Positions 23,813 to 30,896 of a stretch of 64,000 nt of DNA are shown here, in pieces. Positions within the stretch are counted from its first letter, which is position 1, and the number at the start of each line of letters is the position of its first letter. The DNA comes from Desulfurococcales archaeon (GTDB lineage: Archaea; Thermoproteota; Thermoprotei_A; Sulfolobales; Acidilobaceae): assembly GCA_015521705.1 (NCBI GenBank), contig WANR01000050.1, positions 1-64,000 on the forward strand, in the 5' to 3' direction. A program made the position numbers and the translations under genes. The notes under the pieces were generated by a model, which saw only the letters and a list, made by a program, of their open reading frames with translations, was not told the DNA's origin and searched no databases.

Positions 23813-25350
23813 GGGAGCCCTACTGGTATGCCGTCTCCCCTCAGATCCGTGTGGGCCTCGAGAACTCTACCCCTAACCTTGAGGATCGCCGCTACACCCG
23901 TCCTGCTTGGGTGGGGGAGTCTTCTAATCTCGGCGTCCTCCAGGGTTCCATGCTCGATCCCCTCCTCAACCGTTACAGCCCCTGTTCCGGGGTCTACGAG
24001 GGCCCTGGGCCAGTAGACGGACTCCGCGGGGCTCATGTTGTAGGCTAGCATGTTTGAGAGGATCCAGTAGTGTATCTGAGGCCTATAGTGGCCGCCGGAG
24101 GTGCCCACCACCAGTGTTTCGTCCCCGCAGTCAGCTATGACGGCTGATAGGGTGTGCAGCGTCCTCTTCCCAGACTCCAGCCTGTTAGCGTGTCCCCGCT
24201 CGAGGGTGAATGAGGACCCCCTATTGTTGAGGAAGAACTGGTAGCGGGGCACAGCTATCCTCGAGCCGAAGGGGTGGAAGAGGCTCATGATACCCGCCAC
24301 CAAGCCACCCTCCGAGTCCGCGACCGCGAAGAAGGTCGTGTCACCGCCGGGCCTGGATCCCAGGGGAGCCGCGGAGGACAGGCCGGGGCTCTTCCAGGAT
24401 TCCTCGAGATACTGGAGGATCTCCTGGCTGAGCAAGTCACTGCCGCTAACCTCCATAAAGGAGGGGTCCGTTACGTAAGAGTCCCTAAGCCTATAGACTG
24501 GGAGCGAGAGCGAGTAGAGTAGCCTGACCCTCTCCCAAGACTTGGGGTTAGGCGGGGCCTCGACCCTGTCGAGAGAGTATAGCATGTGCAGCGTGGAGAC
24601 ACCCTGGGTGGGTGGCGGCATCTCGAGGAACGAGCAGCCTGCAGCGTCTAGCCTCAAGGGCGCGCCCAGGCCGGCCCTGTAGGATCTCAGGTCTTCCAGG
24701 CCTAGCACGCCCCCATGACCTGCCAGGGCCTCTACTATGCTCTCAGCTATGGGGCCCTCGTAGAAGGAGCGCGGATCCTCCGCTATCTCCCCCAGAGCCC
24801 TGGCCAACCCCGGGAACCTGGCCTCCTCCCCCGCTCTCGTAGGCAGTGCTCCCAGAAGATCGCCTGGAACGCCGGAGCCTGGGCCCTCTAAGCTCTTCAG
24901 GGAAGACGAGGCCCTGGCAAAGCTCCTTGAAGCAGGGAAGCCCTCGGAAGCGATCCTCCTGGCGGGCTCCACGAGCTCCCTCCACTCAGTGGATCCCAGC
25001 TTCTCCCACATGAGGCGGAGCGCGTCTATGAAGCCTGGCACCGTCACCGTGTGGGGGCCATGGATGGGCATCGAGGAGTAGCCCCTGGCACGCAGTAAGT
25101 CGGCTGTCAGGCCTCTAGGCGACGGGCCCGAGCCGTCAATGAAAACCGTGTCGCCGTTCGGTGTCCTTACTAGGGCGAAGAAGTCGCCGCCTATCCCGCC
25201 TAGGTGGGGGAGAACCACTGAGAGGGTCATGGCCACTGCTACAGAGGCATCTACAGCCGAGCCACCGCCCTCTAGAACCCTGGCTCCCACGTAGGAGGCC
25301 AGCGGGTGCTCGGAAGCCACCATACCCCTCTTGGAGAAGGCGCTGGCCAT
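23809..25350 (-). CDS. gamma-glutamyltransferase family protein (YwrD-like)
   Basis: A 513-residue Ntn-hydrolase of the gamma-glutamyltransferase family. The N-terminal GMVASEHPLASYVGARVLEG and GGIGGDFFALV match the large-subunit region. The autocleavage site and nucleophile is the Thr-Thr in GGDTTFFAVADSEGGLVA near residue 340, and GTSGGHYRPQIHYWIL follows in the small subunit. The residues usually written DxRExAP, whose Arg binds the substrate alpha-carboxylate, are here FIDGSGPSPRGL, as in the YwrD-like subgroup. The substrate therefore may not be a gamma-glutamyl peptide. No signal peptide is visible. The start at 25350 lies 84 bp from the stop of the oxidase operon. Confidence 0.85.
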   Translation of the reverse strand: MASAFSKRGMVASEHPLASYVGARVLEGGGSAVDASVAVAMTLSVVLPHLGGIGGDFFALVRTPNGDTVFIDGSGPSPRGLTADLLRARGYSSMPIHGPHTVTVPGFIDALRLMWEKLGSTEWRELVEPARRIASEGFPASRSFARASSSLKSLEGPGSGVPGDLLGALPTRAGEEARFPGLARALGEIAEDPRSFYEGPIAESIVEALAGHGGVLGLEDLRSYRAGLGAPLRLDAAGCSFLEMPPPTQGVSTLHMLYSLDRVEAPPNPKSWERVRLLYSLSLPVYRLRDSYVTDPSFMEVSGSDLLSQEILQYLEESWKSPGLSSAAPLGSRPGGDTTFFAVADSEGGLVAGIMSLFHPFGSRIAVPRYQFFLNNRGSSFTLERGHANRLESGKRTLHTLSAVIADCGDETLVVGTSGGHYRPQIHYWILSNMLAYNMSPAESVYWPRALVDPGTGAVTVEEGIEHGTLEDAEIRRLPHPSRTGVAAILKVRGRVLEAHTDLRGDGIPVGLP

Positions 25351-25434
25351 GGCTCATACACTGGGATCCTAGGAGTCACTGCTGTTCCTAAAAAGCGTTG
25401 GGGGAAGGAAAAGCCCCGCGCTTCTAGCTAGCGG

Positions 25435-27117
25435 TTACCATATCTCGGGCAGTGATTCGAGCCTTATGAAGCTGGCGAAGTACAGGGATAGGAGCACTAT
25501 GCCCAGGAATATGAATACTATGATCAGGCTGCCAGTCTTCTTTGGTATGGCCCCCTCCTTGACCTCTAGTTGTTCAACCAGGCCACCAACCAGCTCTAAG
25601 GGGTTGGTGGTCTTCTTCCCGGCTAGCACAGTTAGCAGTATGTTGACCAGGTAGAGGACCCCGCTAACGATGAATATGACAGCGCCGATTCCAAGTAAAG
25701 TCATAGGGGTCCACCACTCGCTCCTTACAAGGTTCTCTAGCAGCAGGGTCCTCCTTGGGGCGCCGAGCCAGCCCAGCCAAGCCATTGAAGCGCCTAGTAT
25801 CAGTATGCCTATAAAGGCCAGGTAGATCTGTAGGCGGGCAATGTTGAGGCTGTACAGCTTGCGCAGGGTGAGCAGGGGCACCACGTAGTATGATAGGGCC
25901 ATGAATGCAAGGGTAGTCCCTCCGACAACCGTCCAGTGGAAGTGAGCAGGGACCCACAAGGTGTTGTGGAACAGTAGGTTGGGCTGCAGCGTTGTCTGCG
26001 GCTGCGCAACTATTCCTCCAAGCCCAAAGAGTATCATTGAAAGGATCAGGCCGGAGAACCCAGGGTTCTTCCAGGGGAGCCTCGCTAGCCAGCCGAAGAG
26101 TCCTGTGCGCCCTGTGGCCCTCATAACGGCCTCTGTACCCCCTAGGAGGGCGAAGGCGTGGAGCATTGAGGGTACAGAGAGGAAGTGGGATCCCACGCTA
26201 CCGCTCGCCTGCTTCAGTGCCACGGAGAAGCCGGGGTCTACGAGGATGTGGTGGCCTATGCCTGGCACCACGAATATGGGGTATAGTACGAAGGCTAGCC
26301 TGGCGTACTTCTCGTTTATGAAGTTAGCCGCCACGTAGCCCGAGGCCAGGGTTAGGAGGGCGTACCACACGGCCACCATTGCGACCACGTTGACGTACTG
26401 GGCGTCGTGCCCGAGCCCCCAGAAGAACCACCTGTAGAACATCACGTTGACTGTCTTCAAGACCCCTATGGAGTAGAGGAACACGTAGACCAGCGATATT
26501 ATGCCGTGGACTACAACCGTTATAGCTATTATACCAGCTATGGCGCCGCCCCAGGTAGCCAGGGGGAGGTGGCCCTCGTACCTCTTCTCGGTGCGGGCCT
26601 TGTATAGCGTGGCGAAAAATACTATGACCGCCAGGCCTGCCCCTAGCACGAAGAGTATGTAGCCCACGTAGAACATGGGATGCGCTACCATAGGGGGGTA
26701 CGCTGTGAACATCACGGACGCCTTGCCTGAGAACACGAGGACGTTCATTATGATCTGGCCGAGCAGCATGAGGCCGAACGCTACCCATGCAAGCCTGAGA
26801 CCGTAGAGCGGGGCGTTTATTAGTATAGTGCCCACGAAGTATAGGAGGGCCACCTCGAACCATAGGATCCAGAATATGAGCATGTTGAGGCCGTGGGCTG
26901 TCAGCCATATATAGTACTGTCCAGGGTCCTTGACTAGGATCAGGGAGGACCTGCTGAGGCCCACGAATACAGCCGCGGTGCCACCTATGGCAAGAGATAT
27001 GAGGGACATCACGTAGTTCGCTATAATGAGCCTCTGGCTAGGCAGGTGGCATAGAAGCCCTGTTACCGGGCAGACCCTATAGCCCGGAGGAGCCTCTGTC
27101 CCCATCCTAGCCGCCAC
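25435..27117 (-). CDS. haem-copper oxidase subunit I, B-type-like
   Basis: A 560-residue polytopic protein carrying the haem-copper catalytic core. HGLNMLIFWILW holds the first low-spin haem His. WGLGHDAQYVNV holds the CuB His and a Tyr four residues later, for the His-Tyr cross-link. PGIGHHILVDPG has the two further CuB His, and VPAHFHWTVVGG has the high- and low-spin haem His pair. It reduces oxygen to water and contributes to the proton gradient. The usual GHPEVY motif is replaced by GHDAQY, which is rare. The N-terminal extension contains VCPVTGLLCHLPSQRL with two Cys. The gene follows subunit II by six bases. ATG at residue 5 is an alternative to the GTG start. Confidence 0.9.
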   Translation of the reverse strand: MAARMGTEAPPGYRVCPVTGLLCHLPSQRLIIANYVMSLISLAIGGTAAVFVGLSRSSLILVKDPGQYYIWLTAHGLNMLIFWILWFEVALLYFVGTILINAPLYGLRLAWVAFGLMLLGQIIMNVLVFSGKASVMFTAYPPMVAHPMFYVGYILFVLGAGLAVIVFFATLYKARTEKRYEGHLPLATWGGAIAGIIAITVVVHGIISLVYVFLYSIGVLKTVNVMFYRWFFWGLGHDAQYVNVVAMVAVWYALLTLASGYVAANFINEKYARLAFVLYPIFVVPGIGHHILVDPGFSVALKQASGSVGSHFLSVPSMLHAFALLGGTEAVMRATGRTGLFGWLARLPWKNPGFSGLILSMILFGLGGIVAQPQTTLQPNLLFHNTLWVPAHFHWTVVGGTTLAFMALSYYVVPLLTLRKLYSLNIARLQIYLAFIGILILGASMAWLGWLGAPRRTLLLENLVRSEWWTPMTLLGIGAVIFIVSGVLYLVNILLTVLAGKKTTNPLELVGGLVEQLEVKEGAIPKKTGSLIIVFIFLGIVLLSLYFASFIRLESLPEIW

Positions 27118-27123
27118 CAGGGA

Positions 27124-27657
27124 TCACCCCTCCACTATGATCCTGCCCACCATGCCCTGGTGGCCGAGGCCGCAGAACTCGTTGCACCTTATCTCGTACA
27201 CGCCGGGCTTGTCGAACTTGATGTACATGACGTATGCCATGCCCGGCATGACCATTAGGTTGTAGACGGTCCCGTCATCGCCTATCAGGGAGAAGCCGTG
27301 GAGGACGTCCCCGCTGGATATGACGACCTTGTACGTGACACCTGCCTTGAGCCTTAACTCTTTAGGTATCCAGGCCCACTGCACGGCTGCCAAGTAGATC
27401 TCGGTGCCCTCGGGTATCGTGCTCCCCCGATACTTATCGGCGAAGCTGCTAGCCATCTCCCTGAACTCCGCTGGGGCCACTTCGAACGTCTCTGTAGGCA
27501 CCTGGTGGCTCGGGTCTGCGAAGCTCCATGCAAGCGTTGTGGTGGCCATTACAAGGGCTATGACTACAGACGCCGCTATCCAGGTCTTGTCAACACTGGC
27601 CAGGGGCTTGTACCACTCCTCGAGCTTCCTGGGGAATATCGCCATGGCCTGTTGCAC
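27124..27657 (-). CDS. haem-copper oxidase subunit II with CuA site
   Basis: A 177-residue protein with one N-terminal membrane helix (TWIAASVVIALVMATTTLAW) and an extracytoplasmic cupredoxin domain. All CuA ligands are present: the His in DVLHGFSLIG and the Cys-x3-Cys-x3-His-x2-Met set in IRCNEFCGLGHQGMVGR. It accepts electrons from a small blue copper protein or cytochrome and passes them to subunit I. The domain is short, as in ba3-type oxidases with one membrane span. The start follows within two bases of the stop of the small subunit at 27659-27832, so the three form one operon. Confidence 0.92.
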   Translation of the reverse strand: MQQAMAIFPRKLEEWYKPLASVDKTWIAASVVIALVMATTTLAWSFADPSHQVPTETFEVAPAEFREMASSFADKYRGSTIPEGTEIYLAAVQWAWIPKELRLKAGVTYKVVISSGDVLHGFSLIGDDGTVYNLMVMPGMAYVMYIKFDKPGVYEIRCNEFCGLGHQGMVGRIIVEG

Positions 27658-27658
27658 C

Positions 27659-27832
27659 TCACGCAGGCACTGGGGGGATCTCCTGCGGCGAGTGCATCGT
27701 TAGGGCCTCTATAAGAGCCCAGGCGCCGTACACGAACATTATAACCAGGGTAACGGCGAGCCATATCCACAGGTTGTCGAGTATGTAGGCGCCCAGCCCG
27801 GGCTTGGCCTGCTTAGACACCCCGACACTCAC
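27659..27832 (-). CDS. small single-helix subunit of the terminal oxidase
   Basis: A 57-residue protein starting at GTG 27832. It has a polar N-terminus (SVGVSKQAKPGLGAYILDN), one membrane helix (LWIWLAVTLVIMFVYGAWAL) and a short tail ending PQEIPPVPA. The stop lies two bases before the subunit II start. Small single-span subunits (the IIa type) are known from ba3 oxidases of Thermus and Aeropyrum-like archaea, where they help stabilise the complex. The gene context rather than sequence similarity supports this role. GTG at 27820 is an alternative start. Confidence 0.75.
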   Translation of the reverse strand: MSVGVSKQAKPGLGAYILDNLWIWLAVTLVIMFVYGAWALIEALTMHSPQEIPPVPA

Positions 27833-27886
27833 CCCATTATAGGGCTCGCTAGAAGGCCGGACTCGATGATTTTTGTATCACGAGCC

Positions 27887-27900
27887 AAAATCTAAATAGG
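27887..27900 (-). promoter_or_regulatory. TATA/BRE-like promoter of the oxidase operon
   Basis: The minus strand reads CCTATTTAGATTTT, about 55-68 bp upstream of the GTG at 27832. It lies within 10 bp of the palindrome at 27907-27916. Confidence 0.4.
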
Positions 27901-27906
27901 TGCCTC

Positions 27907-27916
27907 GAACATGTTC
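27907..27916. promoter_or_regulatory. perfect 10-bp palindrome GAACATGTTC
   Basis: This palindrome sits just upstream of the oxidase operon's promoter element, in the 254-bp region shared with the divergent Bat-type regulator. It is a candidate operator. Confidence 0.45.
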
Positions 27917-27930
27917 TAGGGGGAACGGCT

Positions 27931-27950
27931 TGTAAACTCCCCGGTTTACA
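27931..27950. promoter_or_regulatory. 7-bp inverted repeat TGTAAAC-6-GTTTACA
   Basis: The arms are perfect (27931-27937 and 27944-27950) with a six-base spacer TCCCCG. It lies midway between the oxidase operon and the regulator and is a candidate binding site for a dimeric regulator, possibly the one encoded at 28087. Confidence 0.5.
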
Positions 27951-27996
27951 CGGTAGCCCTTCAGAGAAGCCTCCGAGGCACTGCCTAAAACCTATT

Positions 27997-28030
27997 TAAA
28001 CATATTGTAAGATATTCATCTAAACATATT
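27997..28030. promoter_or_regulatory. direct repeat TAAACATATT, 24 bp apart
   Basis: The copies are at 27997-28006 and 28021-28030. The first overlaps a TATA-like CTATTTAAA (27992-28000) on the plus strand and the second falls near the expected transcription start of the regulator gene, an arrangement that would suit autoregulation. Confidence 0.45.
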
Positions 28031-28086
28031 AGTCCTTTTACCGCTCTTGCTTACAAGGGGTAGAGGAGCCCCAAAGGTGCCCGTAG

Positions 28087-28641
28087 GTGAGGGTTCTTAG
28101 GCTACACATCAAGCTGTGCCCCACCATTGGGGAGCTTAACAAGCACGCGTCTTACCTAGGCTACAAGCTGTCTAGGGACACCGTATACCACCTATTCCAG
28201 CTCAGGGAAAGCGCTAAGCTCGGGAAGAGCTTCTACGAGACACCGCACACGAAGGTGTTCCTAAACAAGAAGACAAGGGTTCTAGTGCTATGCTCAGGAG
28301 CCTGCATACTCAGGCTCCTCCTAGAGAACTTCCACGTCATATCGCTACGCGTCTACGCTGACAGGATAGTAGCGGTTGTAGCAGTCGAGAACAATAGGAC
28401 CGAGGAGAGCCTCAACACCCTCAGGAACAGTCTCCTACTAGTAGAGGAAGTGAACCCGGCGGAGATAGAGCTGACCAGGACAGACATAGAGACCCTGATG
28501 TCCCTAAGATCCCTGGGACTACTAGACTACCCTAAAAGGATTAAGCTGGAAGACCTAGCCAGGCTCGTGGGTAGATCCAAGTCAACAATATCTTACAGGC
28601 TCAGAAGGGCAATTAAGAAGGTTATAGAAGCCGCCGTATAG
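28087..28641 (+). CDS. Bat-type (HTH_10) transcriptional regulator
   Basis: A 184-residue protein. The C-terminal 55 residues (LTRTDIETLMSLRSLGLLDY, then LEDLARLVGRSKSTISYRLR) form the helix-turn-helix typical of bacterio-opsin-activator (Bat/HTH_10) regulators of archaea. The N-terminal roughly 120 residues are a beta-rich sensor-like part with two Cys in VLCSGACILRLL, which could sense redox state or metal; this is inference. It is transcribed divergently from the terminal oxidase operon, and the intergenic region has several operator-like repeats, so it probably controls that operon and itself. The start is GTG at 28087. Confidence 0.82.
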   Translation: MRVLRLHIKLCPTIGELNKHASYLGYKLSRDTVYHLFQLRESAKLGKSFYETPHTKVFLNKKTRVLVLCSGACILRLLLENFHVISLRVYADRIVAVVAVENNRTEESLNTLRNSLLLVEEVNPAEIELTRTDIETLMSLRSLGLLDYPKRIKLEDLARLVGRSKSTISYRLRRAIKKVIEAAV

Positions 28642-28646
28642 TCTGG

Positions 28647-29273
28647 CTAGTAGCCCTTATACGCATGGATTACCACGAGCTTCTCCATGAAGAACACCGC
28701 GGAGGCCAGTATCCTATACTCGAAACCCCTCGATACTAGGACTGCTTCTGGACTCGTGGGGTAGAGGCTCGAGTGAATGGCCAACACCTCGCGGGCTAAA
28801 CGAGAAGCCTCGTGCAGGAGTTTCTCGTAGACTCCCAGGCCGCTCCAGGAGGCTTCAAGCATCTCCCTACAAGTATAGGGCTCCTTAATCGCTGGTAGCG
28901 GGAGGTAGGGTGGATTGACTACTGCTAGATCCCATGAACCACTTAGACAGGATGCCCCGTAACACCTCGACACAATAACTTCCCCTGCTAGGTTGATGCG
29001 TGCAGACAGAACAGAGCATGGAGAAATATCTACTGCAACCAGCCGCCTGGGCTTGAAGAGCAAGTAGGCTACAAGGGCCAACACACCGCTTCCAGTACCT
29101 ATGTCAACTATGCTCTCATACTTCCTCCCCTCGGCACGTAGCTTGCCCAAGGCCTCAGCTACTAGGAAGGAGTCGTCCGAAGGCTCATATACACAGTCAT
29201 TAATGGACAATACAATCTCTCCTACAGGGCCCACGTTTAGCCTTATGGCGCGCGTCTCTCCGCACTCCTGCAA
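28647..29273 (-). CDS. HemK/Mtq2-like N5-glutamine methyltransferase
   Basis: A 208-residue class I methyltransferase. The SAM site is IVDIGTGSGVLALVAYLL near residue 54, LVAVDISPCSVLSARINLAG follows, and the catalytic NPPY tetrapeptide is in AVVNPPYLPLP near residue 118. An N-terminal substrate stretch YEPSDDSFLVAEAL is typical of the archaeal/eukaryal HemK2 group. This group methylates the Gln of the GGQ motif of release factor aRF1 together with Trm112. The short size fits archaeal members. It starts 13 bp after the stop of the MerA-like gene and probably shares its transcript. NPPY enzymes include other amide or base methylases, so the substrate is likely rather than certain. Confidence 0.83.
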   Translation of the reverse strand: MQECGETRAIRLNVGPVGEIVLSINDCVYEPSDDSFLVAEALGKLRAEGRKYESIVDIGTGSGVLALVAYLLFKPRRLVAVDISPCSVLSARINLAGEVIVSRCYGASCLSGSWDLAVVNPPYLPLPAIKEPYTCREMLEASWSGLGVYEKLLHEASRLAREVLAIHSSLYPTSPEAVLVSRGFEYRILASAVFFMEKLVVIHAYKGY

Positions 29274-29285
29274 AACACAGCACCG

Positions 29286-30659
29286 CTATAGGAGGCAGCA
29301 AGGCATCTTCCTTACATCCCTGAAGAAGGAGAGCGCAGCGTACTTTATAGACTCGGCCATGGTTGGGAACACATGTACAGTGTCTATAAGCTCTTCGAGC
29401 GTGACCCTCTTCTTCACCAGCCACACGGCCTCGTGTATAGCCTCAGACGCGTGGGGGGCCACAAGGTGGACCCCCACTATAGCGTGGGTCTTTGGATCCA
29501 CAACGATCTTAGCGAACCCCCTGCGCTCTGCCACTATCTCAGCCCGGGGGACGACTGTCAGGGGGGCTATCCTGCATGCGCAATACCCCGTCTTGCTGGC
29601 GAACTCTCTCTCAGTATAACCGACCCTGGCGAACTCGGGATCCGTGAAGACGGCCCGGGGGACAACCGTGTAATCCATTACACGGGTGTCGCCCTCAATA
29701 GCGTTGAGAGCGGCAACGTAGCCCTCCTTGGCTGCAACGGGCTCCAGCATGGGCTCTCCTATACAGTCGCCGGCCGCATAGATCCCAGGGGCTGCCTTCA
29801 GGTGCCTGTCAACAACTATGAATCCCCCGCGAACCTCGACGCCGACTCTTTCCAGGCCGAGCCCCTCGAGGACGGGCCTCCTACCCGTAGCGAAGAAGAC
29901 CAGGTCAGCCCTAGCCTCTCTGGGGCCTGAACCGGTCTCATACCTAACGCTGACACCGCCGTTGCCAGACTTGAAGGCTAGGAGCCTTACACCTGTCACA
30001 ACCTTTACGCCGTCGTCCTGCAGAATCCCCTTAATAGTGGCTCCTACTTCCGGCTCTTCTGTGGGCAAGAGACTGGGGCTTCTCTGGAGGAGTAAAACCT
30101 CGACCCCGGATCTTGCCATTATCTGCGAGAATTCTACCCCCTGGGCCCTGCCGCCAACTACCACGACTCTCTCGGGATCCCTGTCTAGGCCCATTATTGA
30201 CTCGTTGTCCAAGCCCTTACTGCCGAGCTCTTCCACCCCTGGTATTCTGGGCCTCACGGTTCTAGCCCCCACTGCTATAACTGCCTTATCGTATTCCACA
30301 TGCCTGCCGTTAACCTCCAGTACTCCCTTTTCCTTGAAGCGCGCCGATCCTCTGATGAAGTCCACGTCGAGGGACTCCAGTAGATCCTCGTAGCGCTCCC
30401 TTCTAAGCTTCTCTGATACCCTGGCAGCCTCTCCTATCACCTGGGAGAGTGACACCTTGAGTCCAGACACTTTAGCGCGGGATAGTGCAGTGAGCATGTA
30501 CTTGGTGGGGACACAGCCGTAGTTGACACAGGTGCCACCCAGGGGGCCCTTAGAGACCAGGGCCACTCTAGCCCCTTTCTCGGCAGCCACTGTTGCAGCC
30601 GAGAAGCCAGCAGCCCCGCCACCTACAACAACGAGGTCATACCTGGCCATGAATGTCAC
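29286..30659 (-). CDS. merA: mercuric reductase-like pyridine nucleotide-disulphide oxidoreductase
   Basis: A 457-residue flavoprotein. FAD binding is by DLVVVGGGAAGFSAATVAAE, the redox pair is in GGTCVNYGCVPTK near residue 43, NAD(P)H binding is by VVVVGGRAQGVEFSQIMARS near residue 168, and the second FAD contact is GIYAAGDCIGE near residue 293. The C-terminus ends MPCCLL; a vicinal Cys pair there is the mark of mercuric reductases, which pass Hg(II) to the active site. No N-terminal metal-binding domain or other mer gene is present. A lipoamide dehydrogenase is less likely because of the CC tail. The ATG at residue 4 is an alternative start. Confidence 0.82.
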   Translation of the reverse strand: MTFMARYDLVVVGGGAAGFSAATVAAEKGARVALVSKGPLGGTCVNYGCVPTKYMLTALSRAKVSGLKVSLSQVIGEAARVSEKLRRERYEDLLESLDVDFIRGSARFKEKGVLEVNGRHVEYDKAVIAVGARTVRPRIPGVEELGSKGLDNESIMGLDRDPERVVVVGGRAQGVEFSQIMARSGVEVLLLQRSPSLLPTEEPEVGATIKGILQDDGVKVVTGVRLLAFKSGNGGVSVRYETGSGPREARADLVFFATGRRPVLEGLGLERVGVEVRGGFIVVDRHLKAAPGIYAAGDCIGEPMLEPVAAKEGYVAALNAIEGDTRVMDYTVVPRAVFTDPEFARVGYTEREFASKTGYCACRIAPLTVVPRAEIVAERRGFAKIVVDPKTHAIVGVHLVAPHASEAIHEAVWLVKKRVTLEELIDTVHVFPTMAESIKYAALSFFRDVRKMPCCLL

Positions 30660-30698
30660 CCTCTCCTAGCCTCCACCGAAGGATGGGCACCGCAGACG

Positions 30699-30706
30699 TT
30701 ATATAC
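30699..30706 (-). promoter_or_regulatory. TATA box of the MerA-like gene
   Basis: GTATATAA on the minus strand is about 43 bp upstream of the ATG at 30659. The same bases read TTATATAC on the plus strand, so transcription could also run rightwards. Confidence 0.5.
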
Positions 30707-30896
30707 TGGACCAGGAAAAAGAGTTATGGATCCCTTTCCGCGTGGGGTAAATAGAGCAACAACTCTAAACCCAGGCGACATAATAGCCACGCGACGCCTG
30801 ACCAGTAGGGACCTTTAGTGGCGGCCTAGGAGGCGTGGCGGTAACCAGATAACCTAGCCCGTCCCACATGTATTCAGGGACAAGGGTGCATAGGCT

